From positions 1,462,879-1,526,878 of the forward strand of contig NZ_AZAJ01000001.1 of the NCBI RefSeq assembly GCF_000504205.1: DNA of 64,000 bases, read 5' to 3'. The position numbers and the translations under genes are program-made. Position 1 is the first letter of the stretch. Each line of letters begins with the position of its first letter. The notes beneath the pieces were generated by a model. It saw only the letters and a program-made list of their open reading frames with translations. It was not told the origin of the DNA and made no database searches. Below are positions 35,915-46,302 of the stretch, one piece after another. Source of the stretch: Methanolobus tindarius DSM 2278 (GTDB lineage Archaea; Halobacteriota; Methanosarcinia; Methanosarcinales; Methanosarcinaceae).

Positions 35915-37819
35915 GTGGAAGATGATAGAATATCATATCATGAGTCAGTGCGCACAGTATATAAAAGAATAAAAGAAGACGGTATAACCAACATCTGGGA
36001 CCGCTATGAAGCACAGGGAATGGGCAGCAGCCCGGATAGAAGATGTAACTTCTGTCAGGGAGGAATGCGTTGCGACCTTTGTTCTAATGGGCCATGCCGT
36101 GGAGATGCACTGAAGGATAAAAGAGGAGTTTGTGGAATAACTGCCGACGGAATGGCAATGCGTATGATGCTTTTGCGAAACGTTATGGGAGCTTCGACAT
36201 ATCAGTACCATACGAACCAGACAATAAAGACACTGAGAGCCACAGCAAAAGGGGAGACGCCTTTTAAAATAACCGAAGAAGAAAAACTTAGAAACTTCGC
36301 CGAAAGACTCGGAATCGATTCCAGTGGAAATATAGGAGATGTTGCCCTGGAATTCTGTGATTTTGTGGAAGAAGATTTTACAAGAGAATACGGACAGCCG
36401 AGTAAAATTGTGGAGATGCTTGCTCCAAAAGAAAGACAGGAGTTATGGAAAAAAACAGGCATCTTTCCCGGAGGTATCCAGACAGAAATTCTTAGGTCAA
36501 CAAGTTCATCCCTGACCAATGTGGACGGAAATTATGTTAGCCTTGCATTAAAGGCCATGAAGCTTGGTGTGGCAATGGCATATCAGAGCCAGATAGTCAA
36601 TGAATATTGTCAGGACATCATATTCGGATTACCCAGACCTCACAAAATGAGAGTTGACCTCGGAGTCCTCGATCCGGATTATGTTAACATTCTACCAAAC
36701 GGACATGAACCATTCCTTGGATTTGCAATGGTGCAGCTTGCAAGAAAAACTGAGTGGCAGAATAAGGCCAAGCAGGTTGGAGCTAAAGGTCTGAGGATAA
36801 TTGCTAACATTGAGACAGGACAGGAAATGATCCAGCGATGGGAAATGGATGACGCTTTCTATGGATTCACAGGTAACTGGATAATGCAGGAGGCTGTGCT
36901 TGCAAGCGGCTGTGTGGATATTTTTGTTGCGGACATGAATTGTTCTATGCCGATAGATCCTATGTATGCTGAAAAATATAAATTCAAACTTATCCCTGTA
37001 AGTGATCTTGTTTCTTTTGAAGGGGTAACCGAACGTCTTGAGTATATTCCTGAAAAAGCCAGTGAGCAGGCAGCAAAACTACTCCAGATGGGCATTGATA
37101 ACTTTAAGGAAAGAAAGGCAAGCGTTAAGCCTGTTACAGATTTGCCGATGAGTGAAGCGGTGGTGGGCTTTTCCACAGAAAGCATACTTGAAGCCCTGGG
37201 AGGAAAACTTGACCCGCTTCTGGATGCCATCAAAGACGGAACCCTACGCGGAGTTGCAGGACTTGTTTCCTGTACAACCCTGAGAGACACGGGTCAGGAT
37301 AGCCACAGCATTGCCGTTGCAAAGGAACTTATCAAAAGGGATGTACTTGTGCTTTCCATGGGATGTGGAAATGCAGCCATGCAGGTTGGAGGACTCTGCA
37401 GTCCCGAAGCAAAAGAACTTGCAGGACCCGGACTGAAGGCAATCTGTGAAACACTTGGAATTCCTCCGGTACTCAGTTACGGAACCTGCACCGATACGGG
37501 CAGAATCGCTGATCTGATAGCAGCTGTATCTGCAGCACTTGGTAATGTTCCTGTACCCGATCTGCCAGTTGTTGCAACAGCTCCTGAATATATGGAACAG
37601 AAAGCAACGATAGACGCGGTATTTGCACTGGCATTCGGTCTTTATACACACGTAAATCCTGTTCCAACTGTAACAGGAGCACCGAATCTTGTGAAACTCC
37701 TAACCGAGGATTGTAAAGATGTCACAGGCGGTGTGATGAATGTTGAAACAGATGCTGTAAAAGCAGTGGAACTCATGCTTGACCATATTGAGAACAATCG
37801 TAAAAAACTTGGAATCTGA
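35915..37819 (+). CDS. cooS: Ni-dependent carbon monoxide dehydrogenase, catalytic subunit
   Basis: The 634-residue protein is a monofunctional CODH. The N-terminal Cys set RRCNFCQGGMRCDLCSNGPC provides the B and D clusters. C-cluster ligands include His in NGHEP and Cys in SCTTLRDT, MGCGNAAMQ and YGTCTDTGR. It oxidises CO with water to CO2 and feeds ferredoxin, or works in reverse. The start is GTG. CooF and the nickel insertase CooC, often adjacent, are absent from this window. A CopB-type ATPase starts 21 nt downstream, an unusual partner. Confidence 0.94.
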   Translation: MEDDRISYHESVRTVYKRIKEDGITNIWDRYEAQGMGSSPDRRCNFCQGGMRCDLCSNGPCRGDALKDKRGVCGITADGMAMRMMLLRNVMGASTYQYHTNQTIKTLRATAKGETPFKITEEEKLRNFAERLGIDSSGNIGDVALEFCDFVEEDFTREYGQPSKIVEMLAPKERQELWKKTGIFPGGIQTEILRSTSSSLTNVDGNYVSLALKAMKLGVAMAYQSQIVNEYCQDIIFGLPRPHKMRVDLGVLDPDYVNILPNGHEPFLGFAMVQLARKTEWQNKAKQVGAKGLRIIANIETGQEMIQRWEMDDAFYGFTGNWIMQEAVLASGCVDIFVADMNCSMPIDPMYAEKYKFKLIPVSDLVSFEGVTERLEYIPEKASEQAAKLLQMGIDNFKERKASVKPVTDLPMSEAVVGFSTESILEALGGKLDPLLDAIKDGTLRGVAGLVSCTTLRDTGQDSHSIAVAKELIKRDVLVLSMGCGNAAMQVGGLCSPEAKELAGPGLKAICETLGIPPVLSYGTCTDTGRIADLIAAVSAALGNVPVPDLPVVATAPEYMEQKATIDAVFALAFGLYTHVNPVPTVTGAPNLVKLLTEDCKDVTGGVMNVETDAVKAVELMLDHIENNRKKLGI

Positions 37820-37840
37820 GAAGAAGGTTGTCGGGAAAAG

Positions 37841-40018
37841 ATGGAACATAAGGACCATGATGGCTCTGCCATAAAAGAAGAGAATGGAATGCATGAGCAT
37901 AAAACTAATCATGAGGGCGGTCATGCAGAAAATCATGAGATGAATCATGAAATGACAGAGAAAACTTATGCAGAGCATGAAAGTTCTGGCACCTATGACA
38001 AACATATGAATCATGAAGGTCATCAGGGTCATGAAGACCATTCCAGCCACCATGCAATGATGGTTCAGGATTTCAGGAAAAGATTCTGGTTATCACTTGT
38101 TCTGACGGTGCCGATTCTTCTTCTGTCTCCAATTATACAGGATTTCCTTAAATCAAGTGTTGGAATTGCCATTCCATCTTTTTCAGGTGACACATACCTG
38201 CTGTTTGTGTTCTCAACTGCGGTCTTCTTCTATGGAGGCTGGCCTTTCCTCAAAGGAATAAAGGATGAACTTACAGCAAAAAATCCAGGTATGATGACAC
38301 TTATTGCGGTTGCCATCACCGTTGCCTACGGATACAGCAGTCTTGTTGTTTTCGGACTTGAAGGGAAGCTCTTTTTCTGGGAACTGGCAACCCTGATAGA
38401 CATCATGCTTCTTGGTCACTGGATGGAAATGAAATCTGTCATGGGAGCTTCCATGGCTCTGCAGGAACTGGTAAAACTCATGCCATCAGATGCACATCTC
38501 CTGAGATCGGACGGAGGAACAGAAGATGTTCCAATTGATGAACTTAAAATGGAAGATAAAGTCCTTGTCAAACCCGGGGAGAAAATACCTGTCGATGGTG
38601 TTGTGGTTGACGGACAAAGTTCTGTAAATGAGGCAATGCTTACAGGTGAATCAAATCCTGTTCCAAAGGAAAAAGGGGACGAAGTTATTGCCGGTGCTAT
38701 TAACGGTGAAGGCTCACTGACTATTGAAGTTCGTAAAACCGGAAAAGACTCTTTCCTGTCACAAATGCTTGATCTCGTTTCACAGGCACAACAGAGTAAA
38801 TCAAAAACCCAGAACCTTGCTGATAGAGCTGCTCTGTGGCTCACAATAATTGCTCTCACAGCAGGTACACTTACTTTTTTTGCATGGCTCAGGCTGGCAA
38901 ACACTGACCTTGCATTTTCACTTGAAAGGGCCGTAACTGTTATGGTTATCACCTGTCCTCATGCCCTTGGACTTGCAATCCCTCTTGTAGTTGCAGTTTC
39001 ATCTGCAATTGGTGCACGCAACGGACTGCTTATCAGGAACAGAGGACCATTTGAGAGATCAAGGAATATTGATGCGATTGTTTTTGACAAGACAGGAACT
39101 CTCACAAAAGGAGAATTCGGAGTCAGTGACGTTGTTATCTTTGATGAGAATATGCAGGAAAAAGAATTACTCAGTTATGCAGCATCCATTGAATCTGATT
39201 CCGAGCATCCGATAGCACAGGGAATCCTGAACTCTGCTGAACCTGACTATAAGGTTGAGAATTTCAGTGCCATTTCAGGAAAAGGCGCACAGGGAACTGT
39301 TAATGGCAAAGATGTAAAGGTCGTGAGTCCTGCATATCTGAAAGAAGAAGGGATCAGTTATCCTGAGGAAAAACTGGAAAAAATAAACATTCAGGGGAAA
39401 ACCACGGTCTTTGTTCTTATTGAAGGAAACGTAGTTGGTGCTATTGCACTTGAAGATGTGGTCAGGTCTGAATCAAAGGAAGCTGTTGGCAAGTTGAAAG
39501 AAATGGGTATCAAATGTTTCATGCTTACAGGCGACCAGAAGCAGGTGGCTGAGAGAGTTGCAGACCAGATCGGCCTTGATGAATACTTTGCAGGTGTTCT
39601 GCCCGATGAGAAAGCTTCCAGAATAAAGGAAGTTCAGGAAAGGGGACTTACTGTTGCAATGGTTGGAGATGGCATTAATGATGCACCTGCACTTGCACAG
39701 GCTGATGTGGGTATAGCAATTGGAGCCGGTACTGATGTTGCAGTGGAAACAGCGGACATAGTACTTGTAAAAAGTAATCCTCTTGATGTGCTGGCCATAA
39801 TGGAACTCTCAAAGGCAACTTACAGCAAAATGAAACAGAATCTTTTCTGGGCAACAGGCTACAATGCTCTGGCAATTCCACTTGCAGCAGGGGTGTTGTA
39901 TCAACAGGGAATTTTATTGTCACCGGCAGCAGGAGCCGTACTGATGTCAATGAGCACAATTATCGTTGCTGTAAATGCAAGACTTCTATCCATAGACCGG
40001 GAACACAAGCCGGAGTGA
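37841..40018 (+). CDS. copB: CopB-type (CPH) copper/silver P-type ATPase
   Basis: The 725-residue P1B ATPase has a His/Met/Glu-rich N-terminus of about 70 residues, the intramembrane CPH motif ([10 protein letters not shown]) typical of CopB, phosphorylation motif [13 protein letters not shown], the HP motif ([11 protein letters not shown]) and [16 protein letters not shown]. It exports monovalent or divalent copper or silver from the cytoplasm. It is only 21 nt after cooS, so the two probably share a transcript, coupling metal export to CODH expression. Confidence 0.9.
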   Translation: MEHKDHDGSAIKEENGMHEHKTNHEGGHAENHEMNHEMTEKTYAEHESSGTYDKHMNHEGHQGHEDHSSHHAMMVQDFRKRFWLSLVLTVPILLLSPIIQDFLKSSVGIAIPSFSGDTYLLFVFSTAVFFYGGWPFLKGIKDELTAKNPGMMTLIAVAITVAYGYSSLVVFGLEGKLFFWELATLIDIMLLGHWMEMKSVMGASMALQELVKLMPSDAHLLRSDGGTEDVPIDELKMEDKVLVKPGEKIPVDGVVVDGQSSVNEAMLTGESNPVPKEKGDEVIAGAINGEGSLTIEVRKTGKDSFLSQMLDLVSQAQQSKSKTQNLADRAALWLTIIALTAGTLTFFAWLRLANTDLAFSLERAVTVMVITCPHALGLAIPLVVAVSSAIGARNGLLIRNRGPFERSRNIDAIVFDKTGTLTKGEFGVSDVVIFDENMQEKELLSYAASIESDSEHPIAQGILNSAEPDYKVENFSAISGKGAQGTVNGKDVKVVSPAYLKEEGISYPEEKLEKINIQGKTTVFVLIEGNVVGAIALEDVVRSESKEAVGKLKEMGIKCFMLTGDQKQVAERVADQIGLDEYFAGVLPDEKASRIKEVQERGLTVAMVGDGINDAPALAQADVGIAIGAGTDVAVETADIVLVKSNPLDVLAIMELSKATYSKMKQNLFWATGYNALAIPLAAGVLYQQGILLSPAAGAVLMSMSTIIVAVNARLLSIDREHKPE

Positions 40019-40032
40019 TTTCAATTTATGTA

Positions 40033-40266
40033 TTATTCCCGCAGAGAAAATTTATTTCTGACATTGCTCATTGAACTTTTTGTATATTTGTCAGCTATCT
40101 TTGTTACCGACACACCAAGTAAAAGACCCATAAATAATCCAATCTGAAATGTAAGTTCACCAAATCCTGATTTTGCATGTATTTCCCATTCATCGATTTG
40201 CAAAGATACAAAAAGCTGAACTGCAAGCAAAAAAATGGTAATTATTTTCCATGTTTTTATTTTCAT
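40033..40266 (-). CDS. small hypothetical membrane protein
   Basis: The 77-residue product has two hydrophobic helices (TWKIITIFLLAVQLFVSL and FQIGLFMGLLLGVSV) joined by an acidic loop and ends in a basic tail. I do not recognise it. It converges on the copB gene with 14 nt between stops. No partner is evident. Confidence 0.5.
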   Translation of the reverse strand: MKIKTWKIITIFLLAVQLFVSLQIDEWEIHAKSGFGELTFQIGLFMGLLLGVSVTKIADKYTKSSMSNVRNKFSLRE

Positions 40267-40459
40267 TTTTCTGGTCCCCCGGAGGAAAAAAGTCTGATCT
40301 CATTATCGAATTTGATTAGAATCCCCTCACATATAGAAATAAATTGCTTTATTGTATAAAAAAGTTATTATCTGTCTGTTCATACGTTCAGAAAATTTAT
40401 TCCCAAAGTTGCAGACAACAAAATAATCCGGAATACATCTCAACCGTTTGATTTCAATA

Positions 40460-40473
40460 AATATATATATAAA
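40460..40473 (+). promoter_or_regulatory. TATA box of the 40497 gene
   Basis: The AT tract AATATATATATAAATA is centred about 30 bp before the ATG at 40497. Initiation at normal spacing would give a leaderless or very short-leader mRNA. Confidence 0.5.
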
Positions 40474-40496
40474 TACAAATCAACAATATAAAAGCC

Positions 40497-42173
40497 ATGG
40501 ATATCCTCATACCTGATATTGTTGATACAGCTCTAATAAGTGGTGTAATATCACTTTTCCTTATTGCAGACATCCTGATCAAAAATTACATGAAGATCAA
40601 TCTGAGAGATGTTGGAGCTGATCTTGCTATCGGTTCTGTGGTTATCCAGTTTGGTTATATTACCCTTATACTTGTGAACCAGCAGATGGAAATCTTCTGG
40701 AATAATGTTCTCCTTGCAATATGCTTCGGGCTTTTCTGGGCCGCATGTCTCTGGCTTGCGAGCAAAAGAGATGCCCTGACAGATATGTTCTCTTACACAA
40801 TCGGAACTTTTACCCTGGCAGCATCCATAATGCATTTCCTTGGAACTTTCAAACCCATGGGAATGATTATGCTGTTTGTATATTCACTCATCCTCTCAGT
40901 ATTGGCTTTCCTTCTGGCTGATTATCTCAGAACAGAATCAGTGAAGAAAACTTATGAGAAACTTACAAAAGACCTGCAGATATATGATATGAATGAGAGC
41001 TACAGGAAACTGGAAGCAGGCAAAGAGAATATTGACCCGCTGCAACCTGTGGTTGATATAATACGTGGAGCTGTCAGGAATAATGACGACTTTACCGCAA
41101 TTGTGGGTGTTAAAACAATTCCAAAGCTGGCCTCAAAAGTTCTCATTTCCAGTGGAAAAAAGAACCTCATTATAAAGTATATCAATATACACCTGTACCA
41201 GCTTGCCATTCTTGCAAGAGAAGAAAAGAACAGGCTAGTATTGATGGAAGTGATTGATGCATTCGGTTCCATTGGAAAAGAATGTTCAGAAACCGGTATG
41301 GAAATATTTAGTTTGCAGACTCTGGACAAGATGACTGGTTTCTTTGAACTGCACAGGGAAATTGAATACTTCCCGCCGGTGGAAAAACTCACACTCATCA
41401 AACGTTCAAAGGGCATTAAGGAAATAGTCAATGTTTTCAGGAATAAGATGGTTTCAAGTCCTCTTCACAAACTTGCAATTGCAACAGGGGACATCGGGGT
41501 CGCATCAGCTAAAAAGAATATGCTGGACAGTACTGAAAAATCAGTTGTATTGCTTAAGAAGATAGCACTTGATGCAGCAATTAACAGGGATACCGCAACT
41601 CTTGGAAATATCCGGGAAGTACTGCTTGAAGTCGCAAGGACAGTTGACAGTAAAGACCAGAAGCACCTGAAAAAACTCATTATCTACACTCTGAGAGATA
41701 TCGGAATTAAAGCTGTGCAGGAGTCTCCTGAAAGAGAAAGACACGATTGTCTTGATAAAGTGATTGAAGCCCTTGAAGAAGTTGGACAGATTTTTGGAAG
41801 GGAGTCACTTGCCGATGTTACATCTGCACTGAAAGATATAGGTGTGGTTGCCGCAAGGAAACATTCAGATGAAAAGGTCTCAAGGATAATTCCTGTTATG
41901 GAACAGTTCTGTACTGTTGCGGCATCAGATAATCAGGCGGACAACGTCTCACTTGCTGTTAATGCTATTGTTGAGGTATGCGAGATATCAATTAAGGAGC
42001 AGATGGTGGAATCTACTGCCAGTTCCTCAAAGAGCCTTGCAAACCTTTCAAACATCGAATCGATTTCTGTGATTGTCAGTGAAGCTATTTTTGAGATAGG
42101 TAAGTATCAGGAAATTGACAGGGAGATGTTTGCCCTTTTTGATAAAACCTACCGCAAGTCAGGCGGAAGGTAG
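40497..42173 (+). CDS. membrane protein with HEAT-like helical domain
   Basis: The 558-residue protein starts with four hydrophobic helices (residues 10-140), followed by a long cytoplasmic all-helical region of about 400 residues. Repeating patterns such as AIATGDIGVASAKK, TLRDIGIKAVQESPERE and ALKDIGVVAARKHSDE recur at roughly 40-residue spacing, as in HEAT-like arrays. I do not recognise a named family. A scaffold or signalling role on the inner membrane surface is inferred. It is upstream of ftr by 118 nt but has its own promoter. Confidence 0.75.
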   Translation: MDILIPDIVDTALISGVISLFLIADILIKNYMKINLRDVGADLAIGSVVIQFGYITLILVNQQMEIFWNNVLLAICFGLFWAACLWLASKRDALTDMFSYTIGTFTLAASIMHFLGTFKPMGMIMLFVYSLILSVLAFLLADYLRTESVKKTYEKLTKDLQIYDMNESYRKLEAGKENIDPLQPVVDIIRGAVRNNDDFTAIVGVKTIPKLASKVLISSGKKNLIIKYINIHLYQLAILAREEKNRLVLMEVIDAFGSIGKECSETGMEIFSLQTLDKMTGFFELHREIEYFPPVEKLTLIKRSKGIKEIVNVFRNKMVSSPLHKLAIATGDIGVASAKKNMLDSTEKSVVLLKKIALDAAINRDTATLGNIREVLLEVARTVDSKDQKHLKKLIIYTLRDIGIKAVQESPERERHDCLDKVIEALEEVGQIFGRESLADVTSALKDIGVVAARKHSDEKVSRIIPVMEQFCTVAASDNQADNVSLAVNAIVEVCEISIKEQMVESTASSSKSLANLSNIESISVIVSEAIFEIGKYQEIDREMFALFDKTYRKSGGR

Positions 42174-42291
42174 TCTTCTTTTAGTCTGCATTTCGAAGAG
42201 TATATGTATTGTAATTGTGTTGTATTACTGCTATAGCTAGTGCAACATTTTGATGTTGCCTGCTAATTTTAACTTAAAACAAGGGATTATT

Positions 42292-43185
42292 ATGGAAATC
42301 AATGGAGTAGAAATCGAAGATACTTTTGCAGAAGCGTTCCCAATCAAGATCTCAAGAGTACTTATCACCGCAGCAACAAAACGCTGGGCAGAGATAGCAG
42401 CACTTGAAGCAACAGGATTCGGTACCTCTGTTATTATGTGCCCTGCAGAAGCAGGTATTGAAAAGTTCGTAGGTCCTGATGAGACTCCTGACGGAAGACC
42501 TGGTGTATACATCCAGATCTGCACCTTCGGATACGAATCACTTGAACACCAGTTACTTGAGCGCCTTGGCCAGTGTGTGCTTACAGCACCAACAACAGCT
42601 GTTTTCAACGGTATGCCAGAAGCTGAGAAGCAGTTCAACGTAGGTTTCAAATTGAAGTTCTTCGGTGACGGAATGGAATCCGAGACAGAAGTAGACGGTC
42701 GCAAGATGTACAGCATCCCAATCATGGAGGGTGACTTCCTTGTAGAAGAGAACATCGGCGCTGTAGCAGGTATTGCAGGCGGTAACTTCTTTATCTTCGG
42801 TGACAGCCAGATGACAGCACTCACAGCAGCAGAAGTTGCAGTAGACGCTATCAAGGACCTTGAGGGTACAATCACTCCATTCCCTGGCGGAATTGTTGCA
42901 AGTGGCTCAAAAGCAGGTTTTAACAACTACAAGTTCATGAAGGCAACTGCAAACGAGAAGTTCTGCCCATCCATCAGGGACAAGGTCGAAGGTACCGAAA
43001 TTCCAGAAGGTGTAAAGGCAGTTTACGAGCTTGTCATCAACGGTGTCGACGAGGATGCTATCCAGAAGGCAATGAAGGCAGGTATCGAAGCAGCTATCGC
43101 AGTTCCTGGTGTCTCAAAGATCACCGCAGGAAACTACGGCGGCAAACTCGGTAAGTACCAGTTCCACCTGAAAGACCTTTGTTAA
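42292..43185 (+). CDS. ftr: formylmethanofuran:tetrahydromethanopterin formyltransferase
   Basis: The 297-residue enzyme transfers the formyl group between methanofuran and tetrahydro(methano/sarcina)pterin, step two of CO2 reduction and, in reverse, of methyl oxidation. It starts [20 protein letters not shown] and contains [20 protein letters not shown] and [19 protein letters not shown], typical of Ftr. ATG at 42292 is chosen over the frame's 42250 start because AGGGAT precedes it and family length is 297. Codon use is strongly biased, consistent with high expression. Confidence 0.96.
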   Translation: MEINGVEIEDTFAEAFPIKISRVLITAATKRWAEIAALEATGFGTSVIMCPAEAGIEKFVGPDETPDGRPGVYIQICTFGYESLEHQLLERLGQCVLTAPTTAVFNGMPEAEKQFNVGFKLKFFGDGMESETEVDGRKMYSIPIMEGDFLVEENIGAVAGIAGGNFFIFGDSQMTALTAAEVAVDAIKDLEGTITPFPGGIVASGSKAGFNNYKFMKATANEKFCPSIRDKVEGTEIPEGVKAVYELVINGVDEDAIQKAMKAGIEAAIAVPGVSKITAGNYGGKLGKYQFHLKDLC

Positions 43186-43425
43186 AAAGGCTCTTTCATT
43201 TTTCATATTTTTTGTATTTTAGTCATATTGTAATTCTGTTAATCTAAGTGGCTCCAAAATTGCTATTTTTCATCTTCACAAAAGCAACCTGTAATCTAAA
43301 AATAAAGTAGCTATCCGCCGAAGGTGGCACATTACGATTCTGCTGCACAGAATATAATTACAAAAATGATTGTATTTATACAGAGATTTCTACAGAGCCG
43401 GAAATGAAAAGATTTATTCTTCTCT

Positions 43426-43806
43426 TCATGCAATTGAATACCCAAAGTCTATGGATAAGGTTCCACTGTTATTATTAATATCCATGGAAACTTCTGCAGT
43501 AGGTTGTACTTCGAAATTATATGTGCTAGTTACATTATTTCCCAAAGTGGCCTTATATACATAACTCGTATCATTTTTATCGATTGGTGCTGACATGATG
43601 TATGTATTGGCCTCCAAATTGTATATCTCACTAAATATTGATGTTCCTGCGGAATCGAATATTTCGACTTTAATGTTATGTGAATATATGTCATTATTAA
43701 AGACTGAGAAACGTAGTGGTTCTTCTTTATTTCCTAAAGCATACATCAATATAAGAGCCAAGATTGCTATAATTATGATGGAGACAATTAGTTTATTCTT
43801 GGTCAT
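43426..43806 (-). CDS. small secreted/membrane-anchored protein
   Basis: The 126-residue product has an N-terminal signal anchor (KLIVSIIIIAILALILMYAL), then a beta-rich domain of about 100 residues resembling an Ig-like or C2-like sandwich (RFSVFNNDIYSHNIKVEIFD). GAGGAAAAA precedes the ATG. No named family is recognised. It is the first gene of the accessory surface-protein region. Confidence 0.65.
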   Translation of the reverse strand: MTKNKLIVSIIIIAILALILMYALGNKEEPLRFSVFNNDIYSHNIKVEIFDSAGTSIFSEIYNLEANTYIMSAPIDKNDTSYVYKATLGNNVTSTYNFEVQPTAEVSMDINNNSGTLSIDFGYSIA

Positions 43807-43907
43807 TTTTTCCTCAGTTTAACTTCAAATAATTATTTTATTTTTATAGTAGATTTATTAATATGTCTGCGTTTTTTAGTATATATAAATTTTGTATTAA
43901 AAAATAA

Positions 43908-43929
43908 AAATAACACCGTAGTGTTATTT
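43908..43929. promoter_or_regulatory. perfect 9-bp hairpin
   Basis: AAATAACAC-CGTA-GTGTTATTT is an exact inverted repeat. It sits just after the frame-disrupted gene at 43933-44195 and just upstream of the TATA-like AATTTATATATAC of the 43426 gene. It could be a terminator for one or an operator for the other. Confidence 0.5.
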
Positions 43930-43932
43930 ATT

Positions 43933-44195
43933 TTACTGGAAGCCTGCTACAGTAGATTTATGGGAAGAAACTATACCCGCATTGTCATGTGAATCATCAC
44001 CATGTCCTGAAGGGCCTGTTGTTGAGAATTCCATCATTGTACTAGCCACGAACATCTCAGGCATTACTGTTGTGTATGTAATTACTCCACCTGCCATATT
44101 GTAGATTCATCATATGATTGTGATTGGTAGACAGTAATATGTCCTTGAGTCCAAGTAGTTCCCTCACTATGGGTTGCAGTTTCTTTATTCTTCAT
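43933..44195 (-). pseudogene. frameshifted small secreted-protein gene
   Basis: Two short minus-strand frames abut: 44195-44082 (37 residues, MKNKETATHSEGTTWTQGHI...) and 44097-43933 (54 residues, MAGGVITYTT...STVAGFQ). A single-base shift near 44090 would join them into one product of about 90 residues, rich in Thr, Ser and Gly. Its first ATG overlaps the stop of the upstream 60-residue gene, a coupled-operon layout. A true pair of overlapping mini-genes is the alternative. No family is recognised. Confidence 0.4.
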
Positions 44196-44367
44196 GTGAT
44201 TTTTCAAGTATCTGTACAATGACTAAAATACACATAAAAACTAATGTCATAAGAGCCAGTATCGAACTGGAATTATCTTTAATCACCTCTAGATAAAAAT
44301 TAGTGGATGCAGTTATTAAAGTTATTATTCCAAGAAATCGAGACATTTTTTTACTTAAATTATGCAT
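44185..44367 (-). CDS. small two-helix membrane protein
   Basis: The 60-residue product has two hydrophobic helices (SRFLGIITLITASTNFYLEV and ILALMTLVFMCILVIVQIL) and an acidic end. The start at 44367 follows AGGTGAAAGAT, the same spacing as in the 48016 gene; a GTG nine bases upstream overlaps that ribosome binding site. It is followed by the frameshifted gene with an 11-nt overlap. Confidence 0.5.
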   Translation of the reverse strand: MHNLSKKMSRFLGIITLITASTNFYLEVIKDNSSSILALMTLVFMCILVIVQILEKSHEE

Positions 44368-44423
44368 ATCTTTCACCTATATTGTCTCCTGTGTCAGGAA
44401 CAGCATATAGTTCCTCTCTCTGA

Positions 44424-46052
44424 TTACAAAGCTTGGCTCCAATCAGAAGCACTTTGGTTTATTTGCAATACATCCATACCTAATTCTTCTACTTTTGAAT
44501 CTCCATAAGCAGGATTTGGATAATCATAAAATACTTCTGCATAAAGTTGTATAAGTACGTCCTGATTTTCTCTTTCCAGATCAAGTCTTTGTCTGTAATG
44601 ATATTCTTCCATATATTCCAGAGTCAGAGGTTCTTGATACCTCAATTCATAATTGCCACTTGGTAATCTTCTGGAACTAATGTGAATATCCGCGGACAGT
44701 ATGTCTCCAAATCCATTTGGATATGCATACTTATCATTGTAGATTAAGTCAAAGGAGAGAGTTCCTCTGGTATGAGTTTCATTTATAGCTTCATTATCCG
44801 TCCATTGCATATTTGTTATTTCCACATTTTCGGTCATTCCGGCTTCAAATGGGAAATACCATGCAAGAAGCAAAATAACTGATATTATGATCAATATAAC
44901 CAAACCAAAAAGTCCCTTCTTCAACCAGGATAAACCGAAATGAAAAGCAATTATAGTTAATACTATCAGAGTGATGATTACAATGAGAATATCCTGTAAT
45001 GGACTAAGTTTTATATTTTCAGCACGGTTGTCTGCAAATGAATTATCCTCAATGGTATTTTTATCGTCTGGAAATCGATGGTAAATAGCATATTCTTCAT
45101 TTGACCGGAACTTATTATTTTTAATAATATTGTTGTCAGTGCTTTCGATGGTTATCCCATTTAGGTTGCTGTAGAAACTATTTCGCTCGAATATGTTGTT
45201 TGAACTCAAGGAAATTAAACGTATCCCAGAGTTCTTATTTTCTGAAAAATAATTATCTGTCACTGAATTTGAGTTTGAATGCCATACATTGAGACCATAC
45301 TGATTGTTTTCATTCAGATTGTTACCAAAGACTGTGTTTTCATCAGATGATGTCAATGCCAGACCGATGTTATTGAGAACGAGTTGGTTCTCGGTAATTG
45401 TGCAGAGTGAGGATTTCCTGAGGGCTATTCCATACATCTGGTTATTACTAAATTTATTATCTTTAATGGTAATCTGATCAGATTCATCCACATAAAGACC
45501 ACGTTTGTTATTCAGAATATTGTTATTTTCCAGTTTGCTTAGCGTGGAAGCAAGAAGATACATCCCATGCTCGGTATTTGAAAGAACAGTGTTATTTTGA
45601 ATCTCATTACCTGAAGAGGACTCGATATAAAAACCGTCCTGCGTATTAGAGATAATGTTGTTACTTACATGGCAATTTTTTGACTTTTCAATAAATATAC
45701 CTGCAACAGAAGGATTGGTACTATCTCCTTTAACTGTCAGGCCACTTATCCTTACGTTATCTGCTGTTATGTGAATTATTGAAGCAGATGAATTGTTAGA
45801 TGTAATAACGACATCATCAGGTTCAAGCGAAGAAGATCTTATGCTTAAAGGTTTGTCCACCTTAAGAGTTTCAGAATATGTTCCACTGTAGATAATTATG
45901 GAATCATTCTTTTGAGCCTGATCTATTGCATCCTGTATAGAACTGAAAGAGTTATTTGTATTGCTGTTGTCACCTACTGTTATTGTAGTTGCAGAGACAC
46001 AACTAACAGTAAGAAAAAGAAAGATCATCAATGTGATTATTCTAAGATTCAC
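44424..46052 (-). CDS. NosD/CASH-type parallel beta-helix surface protein
   Basis: The 542-residue protein has a signal peptide (residues 1-21), then a right-handed parallel beta-helix of Asn-rich repeats (residues 30-325: ISNTQDGFYIESSSGNEIQN, VLSNTEHGMYLLASTLSKLE and so on). A pair of membrane helices (about 352-398) follows, then a C-terminal domain of about 145 residues outside the membrane. Such proteins sit on the archaeal surface and bind polysaccharide or cell partners. Despite the NosD label, no nitrous oxide reductase is nearby. The upstream motif at 46132 is shared with two neighbours. Confidence 0.82.
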   Translation of the reverse strand: MNLRIITLMIFLFLTVSCVSATTITVGDNSNTNNSFSSIQDAIDQAQKNDSIIIYSGTYSETLKVDKPLSIRSSSLEPDDVVITSNNSSASIIHITADNVRISGLTVKGDSTNPSVAGIFIEKSKNCHVSNNIISNTQDGFYIESSSGNEIQNNTVLSNTEHGMYLLASTLSKLENNNILNNKRGLYVDESDQITIKDNKFSNNQMYGIALRKSSLCTITENQLVLNNIGLALTSSDENTVFGNNLNENNQYGLNVWHSNSNSVTDNYFSENKNSGIRLISLSSNNIFERNSFYSNLNGITIESTDNNIIKNNKFRSNEEYAIYHRFPDDKNTIEDNSFADNRAENIKLSPLQDILIVIITLIVLTIIAFHFGLSWLKKGLFGLVILIIISVILLLAWYFPFEAGMTENVEITNMQWTDNEAINETHTRGTLSFDLIYNDKYAYPNGFGDILSADIHISSRRLPSGNYELRYQEPLTLEYMEEYHYRQRLDLERENQDVLIQLYAEVFYDYPNPAYGDSKVEELGMDVLQINQSASDWSQAL

Positions 46053-46131
46053 GGTTTTTGTCCTTTAAACTTGGATCTGATCAGAAAATCGGTCTAACTT
46101 CATACTAATTTTTTAGTATAATATATATTTT

Positions 46132-46151
46132 TTATGGCCAATGTATCCAAC
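46132..46151 (-). promoter_or_regulatory. shared 20-bp upstream motif, copy A
   Basis: On the plus strand TTATGGCCA-ATGTA-TCCAAC; on the minus strand GTTGGA-TACAT-TGGCCATAA, lying directly upstream of a TATA box (AATATATATTATA, 46117-46129) for the beta-helix gene that starts at 46052. The same motif is at 50069 and 51052. Confidence 0.6.
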
Positions 46152-46302
46152 CAATATGCTTGTCATTCCTGACTTTACCCTGCTGAAAGCATCAGTTGGA
46201 TTGTATGACCATAATTAATAAATAAATTACATGTAACTTTTAATTAATTTATGAACTAATTTTAGAATATAGTAATTTTTGTAAATAATATGGAGTGATT
46301 AA

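Noticed and set aside
42237-42926. 229-codon frame antisense to ftr
   Set aside because: It is the mirror of a strongly codon-biased ftr gene, is Pro/Ser-rich and has no family signal.
44424-46052. Denitrification role for the NosD-like protein
   Set aside because: No nosZ, nosF or nosY nearby; beta-helix repeats of this type are common on methanogen surfaces.
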